A stretch of 64,000 nt of DNA from Metabacillus litoralis (GCF_003667825.1 NZ_CP033043.1:2585501-2649500); one strand, 5' to 3'. Shown: positions 34,400 to 44,635, numbered from the stretch's first letter. The notes: a model not told the origin generated them from the letters alone. A program made the numbers and translations.

Positions 34400-36784
34400 T
34401 TATATTTCGCTAGCTTCCATAAAGTCATACGGTGTAAGGTTTTCCATGCCAATATTTGCATCCTCAAGAGGGAATGGCAATTGTTTTTGTAATTCATCAA
34501 GTTCTAGATCTTTTATTTGATCCGCTCCAAGCTTTAACATTAAGCTTGTTTGTCTTTCGGAACTTTCATTATTTTTAATGCCCCACTCTAAAGCATCTAA
34601 CTCCCCACATAAAACAAGAGATTTTTTACTTCTTGTTACTGCTGTATAAATTAAGTTTCGTCTTAGCATTCGATAGTATCCTTTAACAATAGGCATAATC
34701 ACAATTGGAAACTCACTTCCTTGTGATTTATGAATGGAGCAACAAAAGGCATGCGTAAATTGATTAAAATCTTGTTTCGTATACGTTACTTCATTACCAT
34801 CGAATGAAACTACGATCATATCTTCTTTTTCGGTATTTTCTTTTGCATAAAAAATGGATACAATCTCTCCAATATCTCCATTAAATACGTTGCTATCTGG
34901 CTGATTCACGAGCTGCAGTACTTTATCACCATTTCGGTACACAACATCCCCGAACTTCAATTCTCTTTTACCAGATGCTTTTGGATTAAAAAGCTCTTGA
35001 AGTAATTTATTTAGCTGATCAATACCAGCAGGTCCTCTATACATTGGTGCCAGGATTTGTATATCTCTCGCTGTATATCCTTTTTTCAGTGCACTTTGTA
35101 TGATTTTACCTATGACTTCTTTCATCTGAACTTGTGAGCATCTAATAAACGAACGGTCCGAAGTTGGTGCCGCAATATTTTGTGGAAGTCTTCCTTCCTT
35201 TATATCGTGGGCAAGTTCAATAATAGAAGATCCCTCTGCCTGACGGTAAATATCTGTCAGACGAACCGTTGGTATCACTTGAGAGGCCAATAAATCACGA
35301 AGCACTTGACCAGGACCAACTGAAGGAAGCTGATCCTCATCGCCTACCATGATAACCTGAATTTCTTTAGGCAAAGCTTTAAATAATTGGTTGGCAATCC
35401 ATATATCAACCATTGAGACCTCATCAATGATCAGAAGTTTGCCTGCAATCGGGTTTTCTTCATCGTGTTCAAAACCATCCGCACCATTCCATTTTAAAAG
35501 ACGGTGAATCGTGACCGCCGGCATTCCTGTGGCTTCACTCATACGTTTTGCCGCTCTCCCTGTTGGAGCTACGAGTACAATTGGAAAAGGCTCTTCCTTT
35601 TTGTAATCTTTAGGATCAAGAGAACATCCATGTAAATCTGAATACAATTCTACAATCCCTTTTATAACGGTTGTTTTTCCTGTACCAGGGCCTCCAGTTA
35701 GTAGTAACATTGGTGACATTAGCGCCTTCTGAATAGCATCTTTTTGTGTTGGTGCATACTGCACATTCATTCTTTCCTCGAGGTTCCCCAGAGATAATAA
35801 AAATTCAGATTCAGGAAATAAATCCTCGTATTCTGTTTGATCAAGGATCTTATTAATATTTTTCACCAATCCCTGTTCAGCAAAATAGAGTGATGGAAGG
35901 TAAGCACGGTTTTCTTCAACAATCATTTTCCCCTCTTTACCTAGTGCAATGATCTCATTTGCAATATCAGACTCGTGAATGGTTTCTTTCTTAGAGTGAT
36001 CAAGGAGTTCCTTTGTTTTAACAATTAGTTGCTCAGTTGTCACATAAACATGACCTTCCTGTAGGCAAAGGTGCTCGACATTGTAATGACAAGCTGCTTT
36101 AATACGTTCAGCACTTTTCCCCGAAATACCAAGGTGTTCTCCAAGCTCATCAGCGCGAACAAAACCAATTCCTTCTACATCCTGTACCAATTGATAAGGA
36201 TTCTCCTGAATGATGGTTAATGTTTCATCTTGGTAAGTTTGATAGATCTTCATCGCAAGCTGTGGACCAAATCCAAACTGATTTAGCGCAATCATGATTT
36301 GCTCAAGACCTTGATGAGAAATTAGCGCATCAACCAATTGTTTTGCTTTATCTTTATTCACCTTAGGAATATCATCCAAAATGGAGGGGTTTTGTAAAAT
36401 TTTCGAAATAGCGGATTCACCCAATTTTTCAACGATTGCTTCCGCTGTTTTTTTTCCGATACCTTTAAAAAGATCACTTGAAAGATATTGTATGATCCCT
36501 TCTTTTGTTTGAGGAATTTCCTTTCGAAAATGTTCGGTTTGAAATTGTAGTCCAAACTTAGGATGATTTGTAAACGACCCAAAAAAAGTGTAGGTATCAT
36601 CTTCATGCAGGAGGGGAAAGTAACCAGTAACAGTTATTTCTTTATCTTCTATATCTTCACTCGTTTCATGTACTCTTACTTTTAGCACTGAATAAAGATT
36701 TTGTTCATTATGAAAGATAACAACCTTAACTAGTCCTTTGACATAGCGCTCTTTTTCTCCAAATAAATCTGCACTCTCCTGCAT
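34400..36784 (-). CDS. recD2: RecD2, SF1B 5'-3' DNA helicase (without RecBC)
   Basis: RecD2 supports replication-fork progress and repair in Bacillus. The 794-aa protein has the long N-terminal region with tandem HhH motifs (about residues 90-230; SSDLFKGIGKKTAEAIV, VEGIGFVRADELGEHLG), then the helicase core with Walker A GGPGTGKT (364-371), Walker B IIDEVSMVD, and the late motifs TRSKKSLVLCG and HKSQGSEFP. The ATG at 36784 follows gggagagg; the longer frame from 36829 overlaps yrrB. It lies 25 bp downstream of yrrB, as in B. subtilis (yrrBC). Confidence 0.95.
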   Translation of the reverse strand: MQESADLFGEKERYVKGLVKVVIFHNEQNLYSVLKVRVHETSEDIEDKEITVTGYFPLLHEDDTYTFFGSFTNHPKFGLQFQTEHFRKEIPQTKEGIIQYLSSDLFKGIGKKTAEAIVEKLGESAISKILQNPSILDDIPKVNKDKAKQLVDALISHQGLEQIMIALNQFGFGPQLAMKIYQTYQDETLTIIQENPYQLVQDVEGIGFVRADELGEHLGISGKSAERIKAACHYNVEHLCLQEGHVYVTTEQLIVKTKELLDHSKKETIHESDIANEIIALGKEGKMIVEENRAYLPSLYFAEQGLVKNINKILDQTEYEDLFPESEFLLSLGNLEERMNVQYAPTQKDAIQKALMSPMLLLTGGPGTGKTTVIKGIVELYSDLHGCSLDPKDYKKEEPFPIVLVAPTGRAAKRMSEATGMPAVTIHRLLKWNGADGFEHDEENPIAGKLLIIDEVSMVDIWIANQLFKALPKEIQVIMVGDEDQLPSVGPGQVLRDLLASQVIPTVRLTDIYRQAEGSSIIELAHDIKEGRLPQNIAAPTSDRSFIRCSQVQMKEVIGKIIQSALKKGYTARDIQILAPMYRGPAGIDQLNKLLQELFNPKASGKRELKFGDVVYRNGDKVLQLVNQPDSNVFNGDIGEIVSIFYAKENTEKEDMIVVSFDGNEVTYTKQDFNQFTHAFCCSIHKSQGSEFPIVIMPIVKGYYRMLRRNLIYTAVTRSKKSLVLCGELDALEWGIKNNESSERQTSLMLKLGADQIKDLELDELQKQLPFPLEDANIGMENLTPYDFMEASEI

Positions 36785-36809
36785 TTTTTTGCCTCTCCCT
36801 TCAGAGAAT

Positions 36810-37469
36810 TTATTTCTCCATATTTCCATTCATAATTTTTAATGCATGTCCTGCCAACATATGGTCTGGCTGGATTTCTAATGCTTTATTCAGCATTTCA
36901 ATTGCTTTTTCACTTTTTTCTTTAAAGGCATATGCTACTCCTATATTATAAAAAGCATCGGCATGTTGGTCGTCCAGTTCGATTACTTCTTCAAATTGCA
37001 CTAGTGCCTCATCAATTAATTCAAGCTGCGCCAAGCATAAACCATACTGGAATTTTGCATCACTATCATTTTCATTTAACTCTACTGCTCGTTGAAAATA
37101 AGGAAGAGCTAAACGGTTTTGACCAAGGTTAAATAAACACATTCCTAACATAAAGTGTAAATCACCTTGATCTAGACCTTTCTTTAATGCTTGTTCATAC
37201 ATATTTTTTGCTTCATCATAGTTTTCTTGATTGAAGTAGACATTTCCTGCTCCATAATAAGCTGTTGCAGAATCTTCATTTATTTCAATTGCTTTTTCAT
37301 AAAATTTCAATGCCTTTTCTGGTTCATTTACTGCAGAAAGAAGATTACCAAAGTTAATATAACTAATTGGGTTATTCGGTTTTTGCTCAATTGCCTCCGA
37401 GAAAAGAGTTGCTGCTTCCTCGAATTCTCCTTTTTGCATTGCTTCAATACCACGTTGATTAATATCCAT
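36810..37469 (-). CDS. yrrB: YrrB, tetratricopeptide repeat protein
   Basis: The 219-aa all-helical protein is made of about six TPR units (34-residue period) from residue 1 to 215, for example PISYINFGNLLSAVNEPEKA, ATAYYGAGNVYFNQENYDEA and ADAFYNIGVAYAFKEKSEKA. It should be a protein-interaction scaffold; the partner is unknown. The ATG at 37469 follows aaggaagg. It lies between mnmA (separated by a terminator) and recD2. Confidence 0.93.
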   Translation of the reverse strand: MDINQRGIEAMQKGEFEEAATLFSEAIEQKPNNPISYINFGNLLSAVNEPEKALKFYEKAIEINEDSATAYYGAGNVYFNQENYDEAKNMYEQALKKGLDQGDLHFMLGMCLFNLGQNRLALPYFQRAVELNENDSDAKFQYGLCLAQLELIDEALVQFEEVIELDDQHADAFYNIGVAYAFKEKSEKAIEMLNKALEIQPDHMLAGHALKIMNGNMEK

Positions 37470-37513
37470 CTTAATCCTTCCTTTATCTAGTATGTAGTAA
37501 TATATGGGATACA

Positions 37514-37551
37514 GATAAAAAGGGCTGACTCATTGTGTGTCAACCCCTTCT
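37514..37551 (-). terminator. Terminator after mnmA
   Basis: AGGG.TGAC-type arms (about 37520-37529 and 37539-37548) form an imperfect stem. The minus strand continues TTTTTATCTG. Confidence 0.65.
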
Positions 37552-37588
37552 AGTATCAGAAACATTTAGTAAACCAAAATTTTCTCCC

Positions 37589-38704
<1,116 letters not shown>

Positions 38705-38724
38705 TTATTCACCTCCATGTTACT

Positions 38725-39864
38725 CTAAGCTGTCACTCTTTTTACAATCTTTGATATTTCATAAGCAGCATATCTAATATCTTCTAAGGATACGCCCAAA
38801 CCAAAACTAAAGCGAACAGAAGATATAATACGATCCGAATCCTTTCCAAACATAGATACTAATACATGAGATGGATCAACAGAACCAGCTGTGCAAGCAG
38901 AACCACTTGAAGCAGCAATACCTGCCAAATCCAGATTTACTAACAGAGACTCAATTTGAGTTTTTGGAAAGTAAATATTTAGAACGTGAGGTAAACCACT
39001 CAATTCACCATTCACTTCAAATTGTATATCATGTTCTTTAAAAATGGAGATCATTTCTTGCTTATATTTCATAAATTCTTCTCGCTTACCTTCGCGATTG
39101 GATGTAGCAATTTCTGCTGCACGACTGAATCCGCTAATTCCTGCAACATTCTCAGTACCAGCCCGTCGTTTCAGCTCCTGCTCGCCACCATATAATGAAG
39201 GCTGAAGTTTAATTCCGGCCTTTGCATATAAGAACCCAATACCTTTAGGTCCATTGATCTTATGTGCAGATGCAGTTAACAAATCTACCCCCAACTCTTG
39301 GACGTTGATTTCTTCAATACCATAAGCTTGAACAGCATCTGTGTGAAAATACGCAGGATATTCTTTTAGAAGTTTTCCTATTTCACGTACTGGCTGAATT
39401 GAACCCACTTCATTATTACCAAACATAATTGAAACAAGCACTGTTTGGTCTGTTATGTGTTGCTTGAGGTCATCTACAGAAATTAATCCACTTTCATTAA
39501 CAGGAAGGTAAGTAATATCGTAACCCATTTTCTCGAGGTATTTACAAGTGTGTAGAACTGCATGATGCTCTATTTCAGTTGTTATAATATGTTTACCGAT
39601 TTCTTGATTGGCAAGTGCTGTTCCGATAATAGCTAAATTATCAGCTTCTGTCCCACCACTTGTAAAAATCAATTCTCCTGGACTTGCACCAATACTATTT
39701 GCAAGCATTCTTCTTGACTCATCAAGAATTCTCCTTGCTTCTCTTCCAAAAGAATGAATACTAGACGGATTACCGAACGTATCAGTCATCACCTTCATCA
39801 TTTGATCTGCAACATCAGGGTGAATAGGAGAAGTTGCAGCATGATCTAAATAAACTTTTTTCAT
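38725..39864 (-). CDS. yrvO: Cysteine desulfurase YrvO (NifS/IscS family)
   Basis: PLP enzyme that takes sulfur from cysteine and passes it as persulfide, here most likely to MnmA. The 379-aa protein starts KKVYLDHAATSP, has the PLP-binding Lys202 in ASAHKINGPKGIG, HTDAVQA for the cofactor pyridine, and the mobile-loop Cys324 in SSGSACTAGSVDPSHV. The ATG at 39864 follows aaggaggt. It lies between cymR upstream and mnmA downstream, 23 bp from mnmA, probably one transcript. Confidence 0.96.
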   Translation of the reverse strand: MKKVYLDHAATSPIHPDVADQMMKVMTDTFGNPSSIHSFGREARRILDESRRMLANSIGASPGELIFTSGGTEADNLAIIGTALANQEIGKHIITTEIEHHAVLHTCKYLEKMGYDITYLPVNESGLISVDDLKQHITDQTVLVSIMFGNNEVGSIQPVREIGKLLKEYPAYFHTDAVQAYGIEEINVQELGVDLLTASAHKINGPKGIGFLYAKAGIKLQPSLYGGEQELKRRAGTENVAGISGFSRAAEIATSNREGKREEFMKYKQEMISIFKEHDIQFEVNGELSGLPHVLNIYFPKTQIESLLVNLDLAGIAASSGSACTAGSVDPSHVLVSMFGKDSDRIISSVRFSFGLGVSLEDIRYAAYEISKIVKRVTA

Positions 39865-39909
39865 TTCCCTACCTCCTTCCTATTAAATATCTAGTCGGTT
39901 AACAAGTTT

Positions 39910-40326
39910 CTAAATATAAAACATATACGGCTCTTGATCTCCGTCTGTATAGCTAGCCAAATCTTCAAGCGTTGTATTATCTAACACTTCTTTTACAGCG
40001 TCACGGATTCGAATCCAAAGCTGTCTTTTTGCAGGTTCTTCATCCTCTAATACTTCAACAGGACTTAAAGGCCCTTCAAGAACCCGAATAATATCCCCAG
40101 ATGTAATATTTGAAGGCTCATCACCTAAAATATAACCACCATAAGCCCCCCTAATACTTTTTACAAGACGTGCATTTCTTAAAGGTGCAATTAATTGTTC
40201 CAAATAGTGCTCTGATAAATCATGAGCCTGTGCAATGCTTTTTAATGAAGTTGGGCCTTCACCATGCTTTCTAGCAAGCTCAATCATAATTGTTAATCCA
40301 TATCGTCCTTTTGTTGATATTTTCAT
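39910..40326 (-). CDS. cymR: CymR, Rrf2-family repressor of cysteine metabolism
   Basis: CymR (with CysK) represses sulfur-assimilation genes when cysteine is plentiful. The 138-aa product has the Rrf2 winged helix: MKISTKGRYGLTIMIELA, LKSIAQAHDLSEHYLEQLIAPL as recognition helix (cut here as AHDLSEHYLEQLI), and the wing KSIRGAYGGYILG. It lacks the Fe-S cysteine triad of IscR, as expected for CymR. The ATG at 40326 follows taggggg. It stands just before yrvO. Likely targets elsewhere could include mtnN, but I found no clear CymR box there. Confidence 0.93.
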   Translation of the reverse strand: MKISTKGRYGLTIMIELARKHGEGPTSLKSIAQAHDLSEHYLEQLIAPLRNARLVKSIRGAYGGYILGDEPSNITSGDIIRVLEGPLSPVEVLEDEEPAKRQLWIRIRDAVKEVLDNTTLEDLASYTDGDQEPYMFYI

Positions 40327-40336
40327 AATAATCCCC

Positions 40337-41017
40337 CTACATACCACGGTCTAGTAAACTTGTTTGAAATTGGTTCTTATTAAGTAATTTCACAAATAAT
40401 AAATTAGTTGTATTCTGACAAAAAGGAATCATAACTCCTGCTACATACCCCAGTGAGATTGTCGCAATCACAGTTCCAATGAAAACAGGACCTCCTAAGA
40501 GCCATCCAATAAAAAGAACAATTACCTCAATCCATGCTCTAATAAATGTAATAGATTTTCCCGTTTTTTCAACCAGAGCTATCATTAAGCTATCTCTTGG
40601 ACCTGCACCACATTTAGCAGATATATATAAACCCATTCCATAGCATAGTATGATAATTCCCATTAACAACATCATCATTTTGCCTAAAAAGAATTCAGGA
40701 GTTTTTAGAACAGGGATGTATAAAAACAAGTCAATAAATATTCCAATTGTAAACATATTGATAAAAGCCCCTACCTGCGGAAGCTTTCGCGTTAATAATG
40801 AAGCAGAAAATAAAACGAGACCACCAATCATAATTGTCCATGAACCTATTGATAACCCAAACTGTTTATAAAGTCCGATGTGTAAAACATCCCAAGCTGA
40901 AACACCTAAATCAGCTTTAATTGTTAAAACAATTCCAAACGACATAATAAACAATCCTATAAAGAAGATCGACCATTTTAACAGAAGTTCGAGAGTATTT
41001 CTTTTATAAGATTTCAA
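40337..41017 (-). CDS. YczE/YyaS/YitT-like integral membrane protein
   Basis: The 226-aa protein has five to six membrane segments, with the conserved MSFGIVLTIKADLGVSAWDVL near the N-terminus (cut as FGIVLTIKADLGVSAWDV), GMGLYISAKCGAGPRDSLM in the middle and GTVIATISLGYVAG. These are marks of the YczE family; B. subtilis YczE affects surfactin production and competence through an unknown mechanism. Translation starts at TTG 41017 with aggggga upstream. It lies directly before cymR (11 bp), a position without counterpart in B. subtilis. Confidence 0.85.
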   Translation of the reverse strand: MKSYKRNTLELLLKWSIFFIGLFIMSFGIVLTIKADLGVSAWDVLHIGLYKQFGLSIGSWTIMIGGLVLFSASLLTRKLPQVGAFINMFTIGIFIDLFLYIPVLKTPEFFLGKMMMLLMGIIILCYGMGLYISAKCGAGPRDSLMIALVEKTGKSITFIRAWIEVIVLFIGWLLGGPVFIGTVIATISLGYVAGVMIPFCQNTTNLLFVKLLNKNQFQTSLLDRGM

Positions 41018-41095
41018 CGAAGGGTCCCCCTGTATAAGTAATAAACCCTTTACTGTATAAGCAAGTGTTCAATTCATTAACTTTTACCATTAGCC

Positions 41096-41104
41096 ATTAT
41101 AGCA
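41096..41104 (-). promoter_or_regulatory. Extended -10 promoter before the YczE-like gene and cymR
   Basis: Minus strand TGCTATAAT (41096-41104) is a perfect extended -10. No good -35 is seen 17 bp upstream, which extended -10 promoters can tolerate. Confidence 0.5.
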
Positions 41105-41173
41105 TAGATGGTGATATTAGACACTAAAACCGACTATATCGCTAGGACATGATTTAATCTACTAGCAAAAGTA

Positions 41174-42463
41174 TTATTGATTATTCTTCTTAAACTGCTC
41201 AAGCTTGTAGTAGATGGCTGATAATCTCTTTTCCTCACCAGCTTCCATTGGTTGGTAATATTTAGTTCCTTTTAAGTTACTTGGAAGGTATTCTTGCTGC
41301 ACCCATCCGCCGAACGTTCCAATTGGGTAATCATGTGGGTATTTATATCCAACATGTCCTAACACTTTTGAGCCAGCATAATGGCCATCTCTTAAATGCA
41401 TCGGGATTTCCCCTACTTTACCTGTTCGAACATCTGCGATAGCCATATCCAAAGCTTTATACGCAGAATTCGATTTAGAAGATAAACACATCTCAACAAC
41501 CGCAACAGATAAAGGTATACGTGCCTCGGGAAGACCTAACCGCTCACTTGCAATGACAGCAGACAAAACATTGTTTCCGACAGCTGTATTTGCCAACCCT
41601 ATATCTTCATAGGCAATCACCACTAGCCTTCTATTTACGGCTATTAGATCCCCTGTCTCAAGTAAATGAGCCAAATAGTATAAAGCTGCATCTACATCGC
41701 TACCACGAATGCTTTTTTGTAGGCTTGAAAGAAGATTATAAAAGTGAGTTCCCTTTTTATCACCATAAACACCTGTGTTACCTGTCAGATCATTAATAAT
41801 AGAATCCTCTACTATATAGGTATCCCCTTCTTTAGCGGACGAGTAAACAATTGATTCTAATAAGGTTAAAGATTTTCTTGCATCCCCATTAGCACCATAA
41901 GCAATTTTTTTTACCTGCTCCTCGGATATTTGGATACTCATCATCCCTAACCCATTTTTTTCATCTTTTAACGCCCGTTGAAGAAGCAATCCAATATCAT
42001 CAACAGTTAATCTTGTTAATTGCTTAATTTGTCCGCATCGGCTTCGTATCGCTGGATTTACATCATGAAATGGGTTTTCCGTTGTTGCACCAATTAAAAT
42101 AATGTCACCTCGTTCTACATGAGGAAGTAAATAATCTTGTTGAGCTTTATTAAAACGATGAATTTCATCTAAAAACAAGATAACCTTTCCTGTTAAACGG
42201 GTCTCTTCTACAACAGCTTCTACATCTTTCTTTCCTGCTGTTGTCGCGTTTAATGCTATAAAAGGTATGCTAGTCGTACCTGCAATGGCAAAAGCTATTG
42301 ACGTTTTTCCAACCCCTGGCTCTCCATACAATAACATGGATGGAACATATCCGTTTTTGATCATTTTATATAAACTTGTTTTTTCACCAATGATATCTTT
42401 TTGTCCTACAACCTCATCAATTGATTTCGGTCTCATTCGAAAAGCAAGTGGCTCTCCATTCAC
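41174..42463 (-). CDS. rarA: Replication-associated recombination protein RarA (MgsA)
   Basis: AAA+ ATPase related to clamp loaders that acts at stalled forks. The 429-aa protein has Walker A GEPGVGKTS (about 46-54), Walker B ILFLDEIHRFNKAQQDYLLP (LFLDEIHRF), the sensor-1 IGATTENP, the arginine finger region AIRSRCG, and the C-terminal MgsA tetramerisation domain with VAYEDIGLA-like IAYEDIGLAN and DYPIGTFGGWVQQEYLP. Translation starts at GTG 42463 with tgggggt upstream. It is divergent from the rsfA-type gene. Confidence 0.95.
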   Translation of the reverse strand: MNGEPLAFRMRPKSIDEVVGQKDIIGEKTSLYKMIKNGYVPSMLLYGEPGVGKTSIAFAIAGTTSIPFIALNATTAGKKDVEAVVEETRLTGKVILFLDEIHRFNKAQQDYLLPHVERGDIILIGATTENPFHDVNPAIRSRCGQIKQLTRLTVDDIGLLLQRALKDEKNGLGMMSIQISEEQVKKIAYGANGDARKSLTLLESIVYSSAKEGDTYIVEDSIINDLTGNTGVYGDKKGTHFYNLLSSLQKSIRGSDVDAALYYLAHLLETGDLIAVNRRLVVIAYEDIGLANTAVGNNVLSAVIASERLGLPEARIPLSVAVVEMCLSSKSNSAYKALDMAIADVRTGKVGEIPMHLRDGHYAGSKVLGHVGYKYPHDYPIGTFGGWVQQEYLPSNLKGTKYYQPMEAGEEKRLSAIYYKLEQFKKNNQ

Positions 42464-42654
42464 TTTAAAACCCCCAGTACAATTCTAATTTAATTATATA
42501 TGGAATCTTGATGTAAAGAAATAAAAGGAGTTCAGTGTTATAAGCATTCCTAAGAATGAAATATGAATCTATGAACTCGAATAAGTATGAGTTTCTAGGA
42601 AATAATAAGATAAGTAACGAACATGTTAAAACGAGTAACTCGAAGGAGGTTATC

Positions 42655-43242
42655 GTGAAAAATAGACATGATGCGTGGACCCACGAAGAAGATATGCTTC
42701 TAGCAAAAACGGTAGTAAAACATATAAAGGATGGTAGTACTCAAACTGCCGCGTTTAATGAGATCTCGGATAAAATAAACCGGACACCTGCGGCATGCAG
42801 CTATCGTTGGAATGCAGAGGTTCGAAAAGAATATGCGCATGACATTGAATTAGCAAAAAAGAAATATAAGGAAAATAAACGCAAATTAAATCAACATAAC
42901 AATAAAACTTCAAGCAATAAGCCCAATGAAGACCCTAACTTATTGGTGAGAGCAAAAAGGGTACAAACTCAAAGTGAGTTTATTAATATTAATGACTGTA
43001 TTATCTATCTAAATCAATTAAATAACATGCCTGAAAGCTATTCTTCACTGAAAGAAGAAAATAACCATTTACAAAAAGAAAAACAAGCGTTATATAAAAA
43101 AAATCAAGAGCTAGTGGACAGATATGAAAAACTAATAGAGCGGAAACATAAATTAGAAGAAGAATATAAAGTGCTGATGGTTTTAATTCAACATGCACAA
43201 AATACATCGGAAGAAGATCTAAAAATGGAATACTATCATTAA
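42655..43242 (+). CDS. RsfA-family transcriptional regulator (Myb/SANT-like, coiled coil)
   Basis: The 195-aa protein resembles RsfA, the prespore-specific modulator of sigma-F regulon genes. It has a Myb/SANT-like N-terminus (about 4-60; RHDAWTHEEDMLLAKTVVKH, INRTPAACSYRWNAEVRKEY), a basic linker, and a C-terminal coiled coil (about 120-185; SSLKEENNHLQKEKQALYKK). I chose GTG 42655 with a strong aaggaggt; the in-frame ATG at 42556 has no SD and would add an unrelated Asn-rich stretch. It is a paralogue-type gene; B. subtilis lacks one between rarA and tcdA, so sporulation control is inferred. Confidence 0.85.
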   Translation: MKNRHDAWTHEEDMLLAKTVVKHIKDGSTQTAAFNEISDKINRTPAACSYRWNAEVRKEYAHDIELAKKKYKENKRKLNQHNNKTSSNKPNEDPNLLVRAKRVQTQSEFININDCIIYLNQLNNMPESYSSLKEENNHLQKEKQALYKKNQELVDRYEKLIERKHKLEEEYKVLMVLIQHAQNTSEEDLKMEYYH

Positions 43243-43286
43243 CAGCTAAGAGGCTGCATGAACGCAACCTCTTAGCTGTTATTTTT
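43240..43286. terminator. Bidirectional terminator between the rsfA-type gene and tcdA
   Basis: AACAGCTAAGAGG (43241-43253) pairs with CCTCTTAGCTGTT (43268-43280), extended by TGC/GCA inside, and is followed by ATTTTTC. It overlaps both stop codons. Confidence 0.9.
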
Positions 43287-44046
43287 CATCTTTCACTCTT
43301 GTCATTTTAATATCCTTCAAAAGTTCTGTAATAACATGACCACCCATGATTAGCCCTGCCACAGACGGGACGAATGCATTTGAAGATGGAGGCATTTTAG
43401 CCTTTCTTATCGGTGCAGCATCATTACCAACTTCTTTACGAACTTCCTCACGAATTACGATCGGGCTTTCGTCTGAAAAGACCACTTTAATACCTTTTTT
43501 AATACCTTCTTTACGTAAACGAGTTCGAATAACTTTTGCAATTGGATCTGTATGTGTTTTAGAAATATCAGCAATTTGAAATCGAGTTGGATCCATTTTA
43601 TTTGCGGCACCCATACTTGAAATCATGGGAATATTACGCTTCAAACATTCTTTCATTAAATGAATTTTGTAAGAAATGGTATCTGAAGCATCAATCACAT
43701 AATCCAAGTTTTGATCAAAAAATTGCTCATACGTTTCTTCTGTATAAAACATTTTAAGAGAAATAACTTCACATTCAGGATTAATATCCTTAATACGTGC
43801 AGCCATTAAATCTACTTTAGGTTGTCCAACAGTTGATACTAATGCGTGAATTTGACGATTCACATTTGTAATATCAACATCATCTTTATCAACTAATACA
43901 AGTCGACCCACACCCGACCTTGCAAGAGCCTCAGCTGAAAAAGAACCTACACCACCAATTCCTAATACAGCTACCGTGCTATTTTTTAAAATATTTAATC
44001 CTTCCTTACCAATCGCCAGTTCATTACGTGAAAATTGATGTAGCAA
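43279..44046 (-). CDS. tcdA: tRNA threonylcarbamoyladenosine dehydratase TcdA
   Basis: E1-like enzyme that uses ATP to cyclise t6A37 to ct6A in tRNAs reading ANN codons. The 255-aa product has the nucleotide-binding GIGGVGS (29-35), LVDKDDVDITNVNRQIHA (cut as DKDDVDITNVNRQ), VIDASDTISYK and the C-terminal dimer region. Translation starts at TTG 44046 with ggagtgag upstream. In B. subtilis (yrvM) it also lies between rarA and 6S-1 RNA/aspS. Confidence 0.94.
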   Translation of the reverse strand: MLHQFSRNELAIGKEGLNILKNSTVAVLGIGGVGSFSAEALARSGVGRLVLVDKDDVDITNVNRQIHALVSTVGQPKVDLMAARIKDINPECEVISLKMFYTEETYEQFFDQNLDYVIDASDTISYKIHLMKECLKRNIPMISSMGAANKMDPTRFQIADISKTHTDPIAKVIRTRLRKEGIKKGIKVVFSDESPIVIREEVRKEVGNDAAPIRKAKMPPSSNAFVPSVAGLIMGGHVITELLKDIKMTRVKDEK

Positions 44047-44216
44047 CTAACTCACTCCAATTATTAACCTATTTCGTTATCTTGCATAATGACAGTATTT
44101 TTACCTGAAAACGAATATAACATACATCGATAGAAAAGCAAGCGTTTTTTTATTTTTACAAAGGACACCTTTTCATACTAAGTTTTGCTTAAATAGAATT
44201 AACCGTAGAAATTGGT

Positions 44217-44280
44217 TCGTTCCATTGCGCTCCAGACACTTGCTTTCCGCGGAGAGGAAGTCCGCTCCATTACACTATCA
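44217..44280. repeat. Intergenic repeat-like element
   Basis: The segment containing CATTGCGCTCCAGACACTTG followed by CTTTCCGCGG resembles, from memory, a short dispersed intergenic repeat seen in many Bacillaceae genomes. A GCGGA/TCCGC stem lies within it. Only one copy is in this window, so its repeat nature cannot be proven here. Confidence 0.4.
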
Positions 44281-44332
44281 TTTTAATATAGCATTAAACA
44301 GTAAGTATTAATTACACCCATTTAATAATTAT

Positions 44333-44379
44333 AAAAGGGCCATCCTCACTATTAAAATAACTGTGAGAAATGACCCTAA
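44333..44379 (-). terminator. Terminator of the 6S RNA gene
   Basis: AGGGCCATCCTCAC (44335-44348) pairs with GTGAGAAATGACCCT (44363-44377) with two mismatches. The minus strand continues TTTTATAATT. Confidence 0.75.
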
Positions 44380-44395
44380 TTTCTTCGTTCATATG

Positions 44396-44588
44396 TAATA
44401 GTCCCAATTGTGCCGTCGCCATTTCCCTCGTTTTGATCCCGCACTCAGCAGGTGGGTGCTTTATTCCAGAGGTTTGTAAGTCCTCAATCCGAGGTTAGAG
44501 GCATGTACTCTGTCTGAAAACTCAAGCTCCCGTATAAACAATGTTAGGTCAAAACTAGGTGTACAACGAACACATCAGGACTTTGTGT
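44396..44588 (-). ncRNA. bsrA: 6S RNA (6S-1/BsrA type)
   Basis: The minus-strand transcript begins AAAGTCCTGATGTG(T)T and continues TGTACACCTAGTTTTGA, closely matching the 5' end I know for B. subtilis 6S-1 RNA. The 3' end GGGACT (44400-44405) pairs with the 5' AGTCC to close the rod. The length of about 190 nt and the location between aspS and tcdA are also as in B. subtilis. 6S RNA mimics an open promoter and sequesters sigma-A RNA polymerase in stationary phase. The ends are estimated to within a few bases. Confidence 0.88.
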
Positions 44589-44595
44589 TATAGAG

Positions 44596-44624
44596 ATAAT
44601 ATCATAAGCAAATTTTCATTTCAA
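44596..44624 (-). promoter_or_regulatory. Sigma-A promoter of 6S RNA
   Basis: Minus strand: -35 TTGAAA (44619-44624), a 17-bp spacer and -10 TATTAT (44596-44601), about 8-10 bp before the inferred 6S 5' end. It starts only 12 bp after the aspS stop codon. Confidence 0.75.
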
Positions 44625-44635
44625 GATCTTGACAA

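Noticed and set aside
37191..37490. 99-codon plus-strand hydrophobic ORF
   Set aside because: Exact antisense shadow of the TPR protein YrrB; no SD.
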